A DNA stretch of 64,000 nt from Actinomadura opuntiae (GTDB taxonomy: Bacteria > Actinomycetota > Actinomycetes > Streptosporangiales > Streptosporangiaceae): assembly GCF_030283205.1 (NCBI RefSeq), contig NZ_JASNWF010000025.1, positions 62,001-126,000 on the forward strand. The letters run 5' to 3'. Below are positions 16,680-25,182 of this stretch, piece by piece (position 1 is the first letter of the stretch; every line of letters starts with the position of its first letter). The notes below the pieces were generated by a model. That model saw only the letters and a list, made by a program, of their open reading frames with translations. It did no database searches and was not told the DNA's origin. Made by a program: the position numbers and the translations under genes.

Positions 16680-17467
16680 CGCGAACTCTCCACCCAGCGG
16701 TCGCGGAGCGCGGCCAGCACGACCACCGACACCGCCAGCAGCACCAGGCTGAGCACGATCGCGGCCTGCGGGTCGCTCTCCAGCGCCAGGTAGACCGCGA
16801 GCGGCATGGTCTGGGTGCGGCCCGGGAAGTTGCCCGCGAAGGTGATCGTCGCGCCGAACTCGCCGAGGGCGCGCGCCCAGCACAGGATCGCGCCGGCCGC
16901 GACGCCCGGCGCCACCAGCGGCAGCGTGACCCGGCGGAAGATCGTCCAGCGGCCGGCGCCGAGGGTCGCGGCGGCCTCCTCGTAGCGCAGGTCGGCGGCG
17001 CGCAGCGCGCCCTCCACGCTGATCACCAGGAACGGCATCGCGACGAACGTCTCGGCGAGCACGACGCCGGCGGTGGTGAACGGCAGCGTGATCCCGAACG
17101 CCGAGTCCAGCCAGCCGCCGACCAGCCCGCGCCGGCCGAGCACCAGCAGCAGCGCCACGCCGCCGACGACCGGCGGCAGCACCAGCGGCACCGTGACCAG
17201 CGCCCGCAGGAGCCGGACGCCCGGGAAAGGCGCCCGGGCCAGCAGCCAGGCCAGCGGCACGCCGAGCAACAGGCACACGCCCGTGGAGACGGTGGCGGTG
17301 ATCAGCGACAGCCGCAGCGCCTCCAGCACCTCCGGCTCGCCGAGCCGGGTGCCCAGCGTGGACCACGGGGCGCGGACGAGCAGCCCGGCCAGCGGCAGCA
17401 CCAGGAACGCCAGCCCGGCGAGGGCGGGCAGCACCAGGAACCACGGCGGGCGGCCGGACGGGTTCAC
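16676..17467 (-). CDS. modB: Molybdate ABC transporter permease
   Basis: 263 residues with five to six transmembrane helices and the ABC permease EAA loop EEAAATLGAGRWTIFRRVTLP, which docks on ModC. GALGEFGATITFAGN-type residues near the C-terminus (ARALGEFGATITFAGNFPGR) are typical of ModB. The GTG start (VNPSGRPPW) overlaps the modA stop, and the stop overlaps the modC start, so the three genes are translationally coupled. Confidence 0.92.
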   Translation of the reverse strand: MNPSGRPPWFLVLPALAGLAFLVLPLAGLLVRAPWSTLGTRLGEPEVLEALRLSLITATVSTGVCLLLGVPLAWLLARAPFPGVRLLRALVTVPLVLPPVVGGVALLLVLGRRGLVGGWLDSAFGITLPFTTAGVVLAETFVAMPFLVISVEGALRAADLRYEEAAATLGAGRWTIFRRVTLPLVAPGVAAGAILCWARALGEFGATITFAGNFPGRTQTMPLAVYLALESDPQAAIVLSLVLLAVSVVVLAALRDRWVESSR

Positions 17468-18264
17468 GGCGCCTCGAAGCCCGCCCGCGTCAGCACGTCC
17501 TTGCCCTGCGGTCCGAGCACGTACTGGACGAACTGCTTGGCCAGCGCGTCCTGCGGCGCCTTCTTCACCTCGACGATCGGGTAGTCGTTGATCGCCTTGG
17601 CGGCGGCGGGGAACTCGATGGCCCTGACCTTGGCGCCCGCAGCCTTGGCGTCGGTGCGGTAGACGAGCCCGGCGTCGGCCTCGCCGAGCGTGACCTTGGT
17701 GAGCACGGCCTTGACGTCCTTCTCCTCCGACACGGGCTTCACCGCGACACCCGCCGCCGCGAGCGCCTTCTTCGCCGCCGCGCCGCACGGCACCTGCGGC
17801 GCGCACAGCACGACCTTCAGGCCGGACCGCGCCAGGTCCTGCACCTTGGCGACCTTCCCGGGATCGTCCGCCGGGACGGCGATGACCAGCCGGTTGCGGG
17901 TGAACACCTGCGGCGTCCCGTCGGCGTCGCCGGCGTCGGTGACGGTCTTCATCGTCGCCGGGCTCGCCGAGGCGAACACGTCCGCGGGGGCGCCCTGCGT
18001 GATGCCCTGGGCGAGGCTGTCGCTGCCGCCGAAGCTGAACCTCACCTTCACCCCCGGATGCGCGGACTCGAAGCCCTTGCCGATCGCGGTGAAGGTCTCA
18101 GTGAGCGACGCCGCCGCGAACACGGTCAGCGTCCTGGTCCCGCCGCCGGACGAGCCGCCGTCGTCGTCGCCGGTGTCACCGCAGCCCGCCACCGCGAGGC
18201 AGGCCGCCAGGGTCGCCGCCGGCAGGGCGGCCACAATGCGCTTGGACACGATTCTCAGCACCAT
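17464..18264 (-). CDS. modA: Molybdate-binding lipoprotein
   Basis: 266 residues. Signal peptide with lipobox AVAGC (Cys28), then an Asp/Gly/Ser linker and a periplasmic-binding fold of the ModA type: LTVFAAASLTETFTAIGKGF, VRFSFGGSDSLAQGI, ADVFASASPATM, LGEADAGLVYRTDA. It captures molybdate outside the membrane and delivers it to ModB. It lies 14 bp downstream of the HTH-TOBE gene, which is therefore likely co-transcribed and may autoregulate the operon. Confidence 0.93.
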   Translation of the reverse strand: MVLRIVSKRIVAALPAATLAACLAVAGCGDTGDDDGGSSGGGTRTLTVFAAASLTETFTAIGKGFESAHPGVKVRFSFGGSDSLAQGITQGAPADVFASASPATMKTVTDAGDADGTPQVFTRNRLVIAVPADDPGKVAKVQDLARSGLKVVLCAPQVPCGAAAKKALAAAGVAVKPVSEEKDVKAVLTKVTLGEADAGLVYRTDAKAAGAKVRAIEFPAAAKAINDYPIVEVKKAPQDALAKQFVQYVLGPQGKDVLTRAGFEAP

Positions 18265-18278
18265 TCCTGGAAGGGGGG

Positions 18279-18686
18279 TCAGCCCGGGTCGGACACCTCG
18301 ACGACGACGTTGGTCGACTTCACCACGGCCTCGGCGACCACGCCGACGCGCAGCCCGAGCTCGTCGGCCGCCTCCCGGCTCATCAGCGAGACCACCCGGA
18401 ACGGCCCGGCCTGGATCTCCACCTGGGCCATCACCCCGTCCCGGACGACCTCGGTGACGATCCCGCGCAGCCGGTTGCGCGCCGAGGAGAACCGCTCGCC
18501 CTGCTCGGCGGGGGCGCCGCCGCGCGCCTGCGCGCGCACGAAGGCGGCCAGCTCGGCGCCCGGCACCCGCCGATGGCCGTGCTCGTCGCGCTCGGCCGGC
18601 AGCCGGCCGCCGTCCACCCAGCGCCGGACGGTGTCGGTGCTGACGCCGAGCAGCGCGGCCGCCTCACTGATCCTGAACGTCGTCAC
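18279..18686 (-). CDS. HTH-TOBE molybdate-responsive regulator
   Basis: 135 residues. An N-terminal excisionase/MerR-like helix-turn-helix (FRISEAAALLGVSTDTVRRWVDGGRLP, about 3-30) is joined to a C-terminal TOBE/Mop domain (about 70-133: RNRLRGIVTEVVRDGVMAQVEI through AVVKSTNVVVEV). The architecture is a minimal ModE analogue: the Mop module binds molybdate and the HTH binds DNA. It is the first gene of the mod operon. The region upstream contains two inverted repeats that are candidate operators, and the divergent esterase shares that region. Confidence 0.88.
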   Translation of the reverse strand: MTTFRISEAAALLGVSTDTVRRWVDGGRLPAERDEHGHRRVPGAELAAFVRAQARGGAPAEQGERFSSARNRLRGIVTEVVRDGVMAQVEIQAGPFRVVSLMSREAADELGLRVGVVAEAVVKSTNVVVEVSDPG

Positions 18687-18703
18687 GGGGCACGATCGTA
18701 GCC

Positions 18704-18749
18704 CTCGCAGATTCCACCTGCATCTGTGCGAACAGCCAGAATCTGCGAG
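18704..18749. promoter_or_regulatory. Long-arm inverted repeat in mod regulator promoter
   Basis: CTCGCAGATTC (18704-18714) and its exact complement GAATCTGCGAG (18739-18749) flank a 24-bp centre that contains a third, partial copy (CATCTGTGCGA). Directly upstream of the HTH-TOBE gene, this is a good candidate operator for that regulator. Confidence 0.6.
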
Positions 18750-18760
18750 CCGAAAGGACG

Positions 18761-18788
18761 GGAATGTCTGGCAGTTGCCACACCTTCC
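18761..18788. promoter_or_regulatory. 28-bp imperfect palindrome in divergent intergenic region
   Basis: Arms GGAATGTCTGGCA and TGCCACACCTTCC match at 11 of 13 positions around a GT centre. It lies between the mod regulator and the esterase gene and could serve either. The regulator that binds it is unknown. Confidence 0.45.
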
Positions 18789-18866
18789 GTCCTTCGGACC
18801 CGGCTGCGCACCGGCGGCGCGCGGATGTCACCATCGACTCACACCCCCGTCGCGAGGAGGACCCCG

Positions 18867-19904
18867 GTGACGCCGCCACGCCCCACGACCCTGGTCATCG
18901 AACGGCACGGGACCGCGAGCCTGCGGTCCCGCGCGGTCGCCGCGGGACTCCGCCGGTTCCTGCGGCCCCGGCTGGCCAAGGCCGCCGCACTCCCCTTCGA
19001 CGACCGGGCGCTGCGGCGCGCCGCGTCCCTCGACCGGCTCGCCGGGCGGGCCCCGACGCCGCGGAGCATCCGCATCGAGAAGGTCCGCTTCGACGGGTTC
19101 GGCGCGGAATGGGTGCGGGGGCCGGGCGCGTCCGCGTCCCGCGACAAGGTGATCCTCTACCTGCACGGCGGCGGCTGGGTCTGCTGCGGCCTCAACACCC
19201 ACCGCCGGATGATCGCCTCGTTCAGCGGCGCCGCCCGGGTGCCAGCGCTGTCGGTCGACTACCGGATGATCCCCGCCGTCCCGTTCGAGCGCGAGGTCGA
19301 GGACTGCCTCGCCGCCTACCGGTGGCTGCTGGACGAGCGCGGCGTCGACCCGGCGCACATCGTGATCATGGGCGACTCCGCGGGCGGCCACCTCACCTTC
19401 GCCACGGCGCTGCGCGCCCGCGACGAGGGCCTGCCGATGCCCGCCGCCCTGGTCGCCCTGTCCCCCATGCTCGACATGGATCTGGAGAGCAAGCTCGCGC
19501 ACGCCAACATGGGCCTCGACCCGTCCGACCCGGGCGTGCTGCTGGAGAAGCTGGTCGAGGCCTTCCTCGGCCACCTCGACCTCAAGGACCCGGCGGTCTC
19601 CCCCGTCCGCGCCGACCTCGCCGGGCTGCCGCCCGTCCTGCTGACGGCCGGGTCCACCGAACTGCTGTACTGCGACTCCGAGCTGATGGCGCGGCGGCTC
19701 GCCGAGGCCGGCGTGCCGACGACGCTGCAGGTCTGGGACCGGCAGATCCACGTGTTCCAGATGTTCGGCCCGTACCTGCCCGAGTCGCGCGAGGCGATCG
19801 CGTCGCTGGGCGCGTTCGTCCGCGACGCGCTGGCCGGCGAGCACGCCGGCGGGCTCGCCGGCGAGGGCTGCGACACGTCCGGACGCCTGGAGAGCGCGGG
19901 TTGA
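18867..19904 (+). CDS. Alpha/beta hydrolase, HSL-type esterase
   Basis: 345 residues. Hormone-sensitive-lipase family signature: oxyanion motif HGGG at about 100-103, nucleophile Ser171 in GDSAGG, acid Asp in LYCDSELMARRL and His in RQIHVFQMF. It hydrolyses carboxylic esters, with an unknown substrate. The GTG start (VTPPRPTT) follows GAGGAGG at ideal spacing, while earlier in-frame starts run through the operator palindromes and look like promoter DNA. The TGA stop lies inside the -35 of the following SoxR-type promoter. Confidence 0.87.
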   Translation: MTPPRPTTLVIERHGTASLRSRAVAAGLRRFLRPRLAKAAALPFDDRALRRAASLDRLAGRAPTPRSIRIEKVRFDGFGAEWVRGPGASASRDKVILYLHGGGWVCCGLNTHRRMIASFSGAARVPALSVDYRMIPAVPFEREVEDCLAAYRWLLDERGVDPAHIVIMGDSAGGHLTFATALRARDEGLPMPAALVALSPMLDMDLESKLAHANMGLDPSDPGVLLEKLVEAFLGHLDLKDPAVSPVRADLAGLPPVLLTAGSTELLYCDSELMARRLAEAGVPTTLQVWDRQIHVFQMFGPYLPESREAIASLGAFVRDALAGEHAGGLAGEGCDTSGRLESAG

Positions 19905-19931
19905 CCTGAACCGCGCTTGAGGTCCTAGCGT
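19901..19931 (+). promoter_or_regulatory. SoxR-type promoter with SoxR-like box
   Basis: TTGACC (-35, 19901-19906) and TAGCGT (-10, 19926-19931) are separated by 19 bp, the overlong spacer of MerR-family promoters. The spacer is filled by the dyad CCTGAACCGCGCTTGAGG (19905-19922), a variant of the SoxR box found in front of soxR at 12210. It drives the PPOX gene at 19966. Confidence 0.7.
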
Positions 19932-19965
19932 CGGCTCCGAAGGCACCCGCACCGATCGGAGACCG

Positions 19966-20394
19966 ATGATGACCGACCCGTTCACCCCCGCCGAGCGCGC
20001 CTACCTGTCCGGGCAGAGCCTCGGCCGGCTGTCCACGGTCGGCCCGGACGGCGGGCCGCAGACGCGGCCCGTCGGCTTCCGGCTGAACGAGGACGGGACC
20101 ATCGACATCGGCGGCCCCGCCAACGCCGCCAGCCGCAAGTACCGCAACATCCTGAAGGACCCGCGGGTGGCGTTCCTCGTCGACGACATGGCCCCCGCCG
20201 ACGACCCGGACGCGGTGCGGCCCGGCTGGGGGCGCGGCGTGGAGATCCGCGGGACCGCCGAACCGGTCAAGGGCCGGATGCACATCGGCGAGGGGTTCTT
20301 CAGCGACGACCTGATCCGCGTCCGCCCGGTCCGCGTGATCAGCTGGCACGTCGACCCCGCCCACCCGGACCGGCTGGCCCGCACCGTGGCCTGA
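19966..20394 (+). CDS. PPOX-class flavin/F420-dependent oxidoreductase
   Basis: 142 residues, a split-beta-barrel flavoprotein (pyridoxamine 5'-phosphate oxidase-like): LGRLSTVGPDGGPQTRPVGF, then IDIGGPANAASRKYRNI and DPRVAFLVDDM, and a C-terminal IRVRPVRVISWHVDPAHP. Many actinobacterial members use F420 or FMN to reduce quinones, pigments or biliverdin. ATG preceded by GGAGA. The upstream promoter looks SoxR-controlled, which fits a redox-cycling or quinone detoxification role. Substrate unknown. Confidence 0.88.
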   Translation: MMTDPFTPAERAYLSGQSLGRLSTVGPDGGPQTRPVGFRLNEDGTIDIGGPANAASRKYRNILKDPRVAFLVDDMAPADDPDAVRPGWGRGVEIRGTAEPVKGRMHIGEGFFSDDLIRVRPVRVISWHVDPAHPDRLARTVA

Positions 20395-20450
20395 ACGGCG
20401 GCCCGAACCATGGTCCGAACAGTGACCTGAACAGCGGTCCGGAACGGCGG
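20393..20450. repeat. Degenerate 12-bp tandem repeat
   Basis: About 4.7 copies of a 12-13 bp unit beginning GAAC (GAACGGCGGCCC, GAACCATGGTCC, GAACAGTGACCT, then a 13-mer and a partial) start on the stop codon of the PPOX gene. Function unknown; it may be slippage-derived. Confidence 0.6.
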
Positions 20451-20520
20451 TGTGGAGGCGTGCGCTGCGGGTAAAGGGGGCTCAAAACAGAATCACGTCG
20501 CCCGGTCAGGAGGAATGATC

Positions 20521-21156
20521 ATGACTGGGACCATGCGAGTACCGCGCAGCCGGGGCGGGATCAGCGGGATCCTGCTGGTGCTGCTGGGCTTGTGGGGCGG
20601 CCTGCTCCCCTTCGCCGGCCCCTACTTCGACTTCGGGTTCGCCCCCGACGACACCTGGGTCTACAACACCGACCGGCTCGAGCTCAGCATCGCGCCCGCG
20701 GCGGCCACGGTGCTGAGCGGGCTGATCGTGCTGTTCAGCGCGCACCGCGCGTTCGCGATCCTCGGTGCCTGGCTGGGCGTGCTCGGCGGCGCCTGGTTCG
20801 CGGTGGGCGGGCCGGTCGCCACGCTGTGGGACATGTCCGGCGTCGGCGCACCGCTCGGCACCGGCAACGGCCGGCACCTCGCCGAGCAGCTGTCCGGGTT
20901 CACCGGGCTCGGCGTCGTCATCGTGTTCTTCGCCGCGCTCGCCCTCGGCCGGTTCGCGGTGGTCGGCGTCCGCGAGGCGACGCCGCCGGACGAGCCGGGG
21001 CACGAGGACTCCGGCACCACGCAGCCGCTGGTGTTCGGCCGGTACGCGCGCGAGAGCGCCGGACCTGGCGGGCCGGGCGGGCCCGGTACGCCGCCGCAGC
21101 CGCGGCCTCCGGGCGACCAGCGGGTGGCCGGAGAGCAGGGCGGGGTCGAGCGGTAG
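20521..21156 (+). CDS. Four-helix membrane protein, hypothetical
   Basis: 211 residues with four predicted transmembrane helices: about 13-36 (ILLVLLGLWGGLLPFAG), 57-76, 80-103 and 127-150. The C-terminal tail is Gly/Pro-rich and cytoplasmic-looking. The motif PYFDFGFAPDDTWVYNTDRL lies in the first loop. It resembles small unassigned actinobacterial membrane proteins; no function can be given. Start chosen at MTGTMRVP because AGGAGG is 7 bp upstream; the ATG two codons earlier is too close to the RBS. Convergent with the small membrane protein that follows. Confidence 0.7.
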   Translation: MTGTMRVPRSRGGISGILLVLLGLWGGLLPFAGPYFDFGFAPDDTWVYNTDRLELSIAPAAATVLSGLIVLFSAHRAFAILGAWLGVLGGAWFAVGGPVATLWDMSGVGAPLGTGNGRHLAEQLSGFTGLGVVIVFFAALALGRFAVVGVREATPPDEPGHEDSGTTQPLVFGRYARESAGPGGPGGPGTPPQPRPPGDQRVAGEQGGVER

Positions 21157-21201
21157 CCCGGCCGTACGGGGCGACGACCATCAGGGCCGTCCGGGACGCC
21201 G

Positions 21202-21405
21202 TCAGCGGTTCTTGTGGCGCATGTTCCGGACGGACTTGGTGGTCTCGTAGCTGCCCTTCTCGTCGTCCAGCTTGACGTCGTCGCGGTCGGTGAACATGGC
21301 GACGAACGCGATGATCAGGCCGACACCGCCGATCCACGGCTCGCGCCAGACGAAGCTCGCCGCCACGCAGGCGACCGCAACGGCAATGAGCAGCAAGAGC
21401 TTCAC
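21202..21405 (-). CDS. Small two-helix membrane protein, 67 aa
   Basis: 67 residues: two hydrophobic segments (about 2-17 KLLLLIAVAVACVAAS and 24-43 GGVGLIIAFVAMF) followed by a charged tail DRDDVKLDDEKGSYETTKSVRN. The tail has coding-like codon use. Unrecognised. It could be a small envelope or stress protein. Confidence 0.55.
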   Translation of the reverse strand: MKLLLLIAVAVACVAASFVWREPWIGGVGLIIAFVAMFTDRDDVKLDDEKGSYETTKSVRNMRHKNR

Positions 21406-21533
21406 GTCGCACCCCTCGACCGCGCCATGAACGTCCGGGAGAACCGCTCACCCAGACTAGAACACGCTTCCATTGCGGAATCAACGAGTAATGGAAGACT
21501 TACCCGCGGCCCGCAGGATGCATCCTGACACGC

Positions 21534-21568
21534 CGCGGCCCGCCGGGGAAAGATCCCGGCGGGCCGCG
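21534..21568 (-). terminator. Terminator hairpin after der
   Basis: Perfect 14-bp GC-rich stem (21534-21547 with 21555-21568) and 7-nt loop GAAAGAT, 15 bp beyond the der stop codon on the minus strand. It closes the tyrA/cmk/der block. Confidence 0.85.
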
Positions 21569-21582
21569 CACCGAATTTCCCG

Positions 21583-22974
21583 CTACCTGCGAGGCTTGCC
21601 GCGCTTCTCGCGGATCTTCATCGCGATGTCCAGCGGCGTCCCCTCGAACCCGAACTCCTCGCGCAGCCGGCGCTCGATGAACCGCCGGTACCCCTCCTCC
21701 AGGAACCCGGAGGTGAACAGCACGAACCGGGGCGGCCGCACCCCCGCCTGCGTCGCGAACAGCACCCGCGGCTGCTTGCCGCCGCGCACCGGGTGCGGGT
21801 GGGAGTTCACCAGGTCGGCGAAGAACTGGTTCAGCTTCGACGTCGGGACGCGGGTCCCCCAGCCGTCCAGCGCCGTGTCGATCGCCGGCACGAACCGGTC
21901 CATGTGCCGGCCCGTCTTCGCGGAGATGTTCACCCGCGGCGCCCACCGGGCGTTGTGCAGCTGCCGGTCGATCTCGCGGTCCAGGTAGTGGCGGCGCTCC
22001 TCGTCCAGCAGGTCCCACTTGTTGTAGGCGATGACCAGCGCCCGGCCCGACTCGATCACCATCGAGACGATCCGCAGGTCCTGCTCGGCGAGCGGCTCCG
22101 CCGCGTCCACCAGCACCACCGCGACCTCGGCGCGCTCCAGCGCCGACTGCGTGCGCAGCGTCGCGTAGAAGTCGGCGCCCTGGTTCTCCCGGTGCCGCCG
22201 CCGGATCCCCGCCGTGTCGATGAACCGGAACGTCCGGTCGCCCAGCTCGATCAGCTCGTCCACCGGGTCGCGGGTCGTGCCGGCCACCGCGTCCACCACG
22301 GCCCGGTTCTCCCCCGCCAGCTTGTTCAGCAGGCTGGACTTGCCGACGTTCGGGCGGCCGAGCAGCGCGATCCGGCGCGGCCCGCCCTGCTCGCCGAACG
22401 TCTCGCGCGGCGCCTCCTCCGGCAGGGCCTCCAGCACCGCGTCCAGCAGGTCGCCGCTGCCCCGGCCGTGCAGCGCCGACACCGGATGCGGCTCGCCGAA
22501 CCCCAGCGACCACAGCATCGCCGCGTCCGCCTCGGCGCCCTGGTCGTCGACCTTGTTGGCCACCAGCACCACCGGCTTGCCGGACCGGCGCAGGATCTCC
22601 ACCACGGCCTCGTCCACGTCCGTGGCGCCCACCGTCGCGTCCACCACGAACATCACCACGTCGGCCAGGTCCACCGCCAGCCGGGCCTGCTCGGCGATCG
22701 CCGCCGCAAGCCCGGAGGAGTCCGGCAGCCAGCCACCCGTGTCGACGACGGTGAACCGCCGCCCGCTCCACGTCGCGTCGTAGGCCACCCGGTCCCGGGT
22801 CACCCCCGGCACGTCCTCCACGACCGCCTCGCGGCGGCCGAGGATCCGGTTGACCAGCGTCGACTTGCCGACGTTGGGCCGCCCGACCACCGCGACCACC
22901 GGCGCGGGCGGCGCGTCGGCGGCGACGTCCTCGGCGACGTCCACGGTCTCGATCTCGTATTCGCTCACAGTCAT
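21583..22974 (-). CDS. der: Ribosome-assembly GTPase Der (EngA)
   Basis: 463 residues with two tandem G domains: GRPNVGKS at 31-38 and again at 206-213, DTGGW and DTAGIRRR switch motifs, NKVD and NKWD specificity motifs. A C-terminal KH-like domain (PVRGGKQPRVLFATQAG) ends in the basic tail KIREKRGKPRR. It acts in 50S ribosome maturation. N-terminal extension of about 25 acidic residues, as in other actinobacteria. 31 bp downstream of cmk, the usual cmk-der pair. Confidence 0.97.
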   Translation of the reverse strand: MTVSEYEIETVDVAEDVAADAPPAPVVAVVGRPNVGKSTLVNRILGRREAVVEDVPGVTRDRVAYDATWSGRRFTVVDTGGWLPDSSGLAAAIAEQARLAVDLADVVMFVVDATVGATDVDEAVVEILRRSGKPVVLVANKVDDQGAEADAAMLWSLGFGEPHPVSALHGRGSGDLLDAVLEALPEEAPRETFGEQGGPRRIALLGRPNVGKSSLLNKLAGENRAVVDAVAGTTRDPVDELIELGDRTFRFIDTAGIRRRHRENQGADFYATLRTQSALERAEVAVVLVDAAEPLAEQDLRIVSMVIESGRALVIAYNKWDLLDEERRHYLDREIDRQLHNARWAPRVNISAKTGRHMDRFVPAIDTALDGWGTRVPTSKLNQFFADLVNSHPHPVRGGKQPRVLFATQAGVRPPRFVLFTSGFLEEGYRRFIERRLREEFGFEGTPLDIAMKIREKRGKPRR

Positions 22975-23005
22975 ATCCCCACACGGGGGCCGTCAGGCCG
23001 CCCGC

Positions 23006-23668
23006 TCACTCCTGCTCTTTGGCGAGGCGGACGACCGCCTCGATGACCTCGGCGAGGCCCAGCTCCGTCGAGTCGATCTCCTGCGCGTCGGCCGCCTTCG
23101 CCAGCGGCGACGCCTTGCGGGTGGAGTCCAGCCGGTCGCGGCGCGCCTGCTCGGCCTGCGTCACCGTCACCGACGCGCCCGGGTCGGCCGCCAGGTCCTT
23201 CGCGCGGCGGGCCGCCCGCACCTCCTCGCTGGCGGTCAGGTACACCTTGACCGGCGCGTCCGGCGCGACGACCGTGCCGATGTCGCGCCCCTCCACCACG
23301 ATGCCCCCGGCCGCCATGATCTCACGCTGCAGCTCCACCAGCCGCGCCCGGACGGCGGGGACCGCGCTGACCGCGCTGACCGCGTTGGTCACCTCGCGGG
23401 TGCGGATCGGCCCGGACACGTCCTGCCCGTCCACCCTGATCGCGGGCGCGTCCGGGTCGGTGCCCGACTCGATCACCGGGTCGCCCGCGCGGGCCGCGAC
23501 CGCGTCCGCGTCCTGCACCGGGACGCCGTTGCGCAGCATCCACCACGTCATCGCGCGGTACATCGCGCCCGTGTCGAGATAGCGCAGCCCGAGCGCGCGG
23601 GCGACGCCCTTGGACGCGCTGGACTTGCCCGATCCGGAGGGTCCGTCCATGGCGATGACGAGCGGCAC
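23006..23668 (-). CDS. cmk: Cytidylate kinase
   Basis: 220 residues. P-loop GPSGSGKS at 9-16, CMP-binding DTGAMYRAMT, GGIVVEGRDIGTVV, and lid ASEEVRAARRAKDL. It phosphorylates (d)CMP to (d)CDP. It precedes der in the conserved block. The 224-bp gap to tyrA upstream is GC-rich with no gene, and probably contains its promoter. Confidence 0.96.
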   Translation of the reverse strand: MPLVIAMDGPSGSGKSSASKGVARALGLRYLDTGAMYRAMTWWMLRNGVPVQDADAVAARAGDPVIESGTDPDAPAIRVDGQDVSGPIRTREVTNAVSAVSAVPAVRARLVELQREIMAAGGIVVEGRDIGTVVAPDAPVKVYLTASEEVRAARRAKDLAADPGASVTVTQAEQARRDRLDSTRKASPLAKAADAQEIDSTELGLAEVIEAVVRLAKEQE

Positions 23669-23892
23669 GATCGCTCCCTTTCGTCGGCATCGAAGCGCCC
23701 GCCGGCACGGGCGGGCGGCGGGCGGGGCGGGCGGCGGAACGCGAGCGTCTTCCTCGCGGGGCCCAGCGCCTCAGGCTACCGGCCCGCGCCCACCACCGCG
23801 GCCCACCGCGTCACACCGCGGCCGACCGAGGTCTGCCGCGGCGCGGCTCGGCTGGGCGCGGGGGTTGCGGGGGCGGGCGGAGGGCGGGTCGG

Positions 23893-24993
23893 CTAGCGGC
23901 CCGGGACCGACCAGCCGCGGGCGCGCAGCTCGGTCGCGAGCCTGTCGGCGGCCTCCGGCACCACCGCCAGCTCCAGCACGCCCAGCGGGCGGCCGGGCGA
24001 ATGCTCGATCGTCACGTCCTCGATGTTGACCCCGGCGATCCCCGCCGCCTGGAAGATCATCGCCAGCTCGCCCGGCCGGTCCGGGATGACCACCTGCACC
24101 GTCGCGTACGCCGACGGGTCGCCGCCGTGCTTGCCCGGGATCCGGGACCGGCCCGCGTTGCCGCGCAGCAGCAGGTCCGCCACGTGCGCCGCGGCGCCCT
24201 CGCTGCCGTCGCGCAGCAGCGACGCCGCCACCGCGAGATCGGTCGCGACCCCCTCCAGCACGTCCGCGACCGGCTCGGCGTTCGCCGACAGGATCCCGAT
24301 CCACAGCCGCGGGTCGCTGGCCGCGATCCGGGTGACGTCCCGGACGCCCTGCCCCGCAAGGCCCAGCGCCACGTCGTCGGCGCCGGTCAGCCGCGCCGCG
24401 ACCGCCGCCGACACCACGTGCGGGCCGTGCGACACCAGCGCCACCGCCCGGTCGTGCTCGGCGGCGTCCACCTCCACCGGCATCGCGCCGCACGCCTTCG
24501 CCAGCGCGGTCACCGCCGCGACCGCCCCCGGCGCCGTCTCCGGGGTCGCGCACAGCGCCCACGGGCGGCCGAGGAACAGGTCGGGACGCGCCGCGCCCGG
24601 CCCGGAGCGCTCGCTGCCGGCCAGGGGATGCCCCGCCACGAACGTCGACAGGTCGCAGCCCAGCTCGCGGGCCTGCGCCAGCGGCAGCGCCTTCACGCTC
24701 GCCACGTCGGTGTAGGCGGTCGCCAGGCCGCGCTTCTGCGCGTCCAGCAGCGTCACCGCCACCGCGGCGGGCGGCACCGCCAGCACCGCCAGGTCCGCGG
24801 GCTCGGCCGCCGCGCCGTCCGGCAGCGCCTCCCCCGCGCCCAGCTCGACGGCCAGCGCCAGGGCGCCCGCGTCCCGGTCCGTCAGCAGCACCTCGGCGCC
24901 CCGCTCGCGCATCGCCAGCGCGACCGACGTGCCGATCAGGCCCGTCCCGACCACGACGATGCGGCCCACCACGTCCTCGTTCACGCCCGTCAC
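23893..24993 (-). CDS. tyrA: Prephenate dehydrogenase
   Basis: 366 residues. N-terminal NAD-binding GTGLIG at 16-21, a catalytic His/Ser region (FVAGHPLAGSERSGPGAA), a helical dimerisation domain (VSHGPHVVSAAVAARL), and a C-terminal ACT domain (about 292-365: VQVVIPDRPGELAMIFQAAGIAGVNIEDVTIE), which probably senses tyrosine. It converts prephenate to 4-hydroxyphenylpyruvate. It sits directly downstream of aroH, which makes its substrate. Confidence 0.95.
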   Translation of the reverse strand: MTGVNEDVVGRIVVVGTGLIGTSVALAMRERGAEVLLTDRDAGALALAVELGAGEALPDGAAAEPADLAVLAVPPAAVAVTLLDAQKRGLATAYTDVASVKALPLAQARELGCDLSTFVAGHPLAGSERSGPGAARPDLFLGRPWALCATPETAPGAVAAVTALAKACGAMPVEVDAAEHDRAVALVSHGPHVVSAAVAARLTGADDVALGLAGQGVRDVTRIAASDPRLWIGILSANAEPVADVLEGVATDLAVAASLLRDGSEGAAAHVADLLLRGNAGRSRIPGKHGGDPSAYATVQVVIPDRPGELAMIFQAAGIAGVNIEDVTIEHSPGRPLGVLELAVVPEAADRLATELRARGWSVPGR

Positions 24994-25070
24994 CCTACTG
25001 CGCCCCGTCCGCTCCCCACTTATCGCAGGATGCCCACGTCCCGCCGCCTTCGACGGCTATTGCGCCCGGC

Positions 25071-25182
25071 CCATGCCTCGCCGCGCTCGGGCGCTACTGC
25101 GCGATGTCCATGCCTCGCTGCGCTCGGGCGCTACTGCGCCCCGCCCATGCCTCGCTGCGCTCGGGCGCTATTGCGCGATGTC
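25071..25182. repeat. 37-bp tandem repeat spanning the aroH 3' end
   Basis: Three copies of a 37-bp unit beginning CCATGCCTCG at 25071, 25108 and 25145, with a partial copy before (25051-25070). They differ at few positions. The last copy includes the end and stop codon of aroH, so the array looks like stepwise duplication of the gene's 3' end into the aroH-tyrA spacer. Confidence 0.85.

Noticed and set aside
25071..25182. Tandem 37-bp units considered as a CRISPR array
   Set aside because: Units are directly adjacent with no unique spacers, and no cas genes are present.
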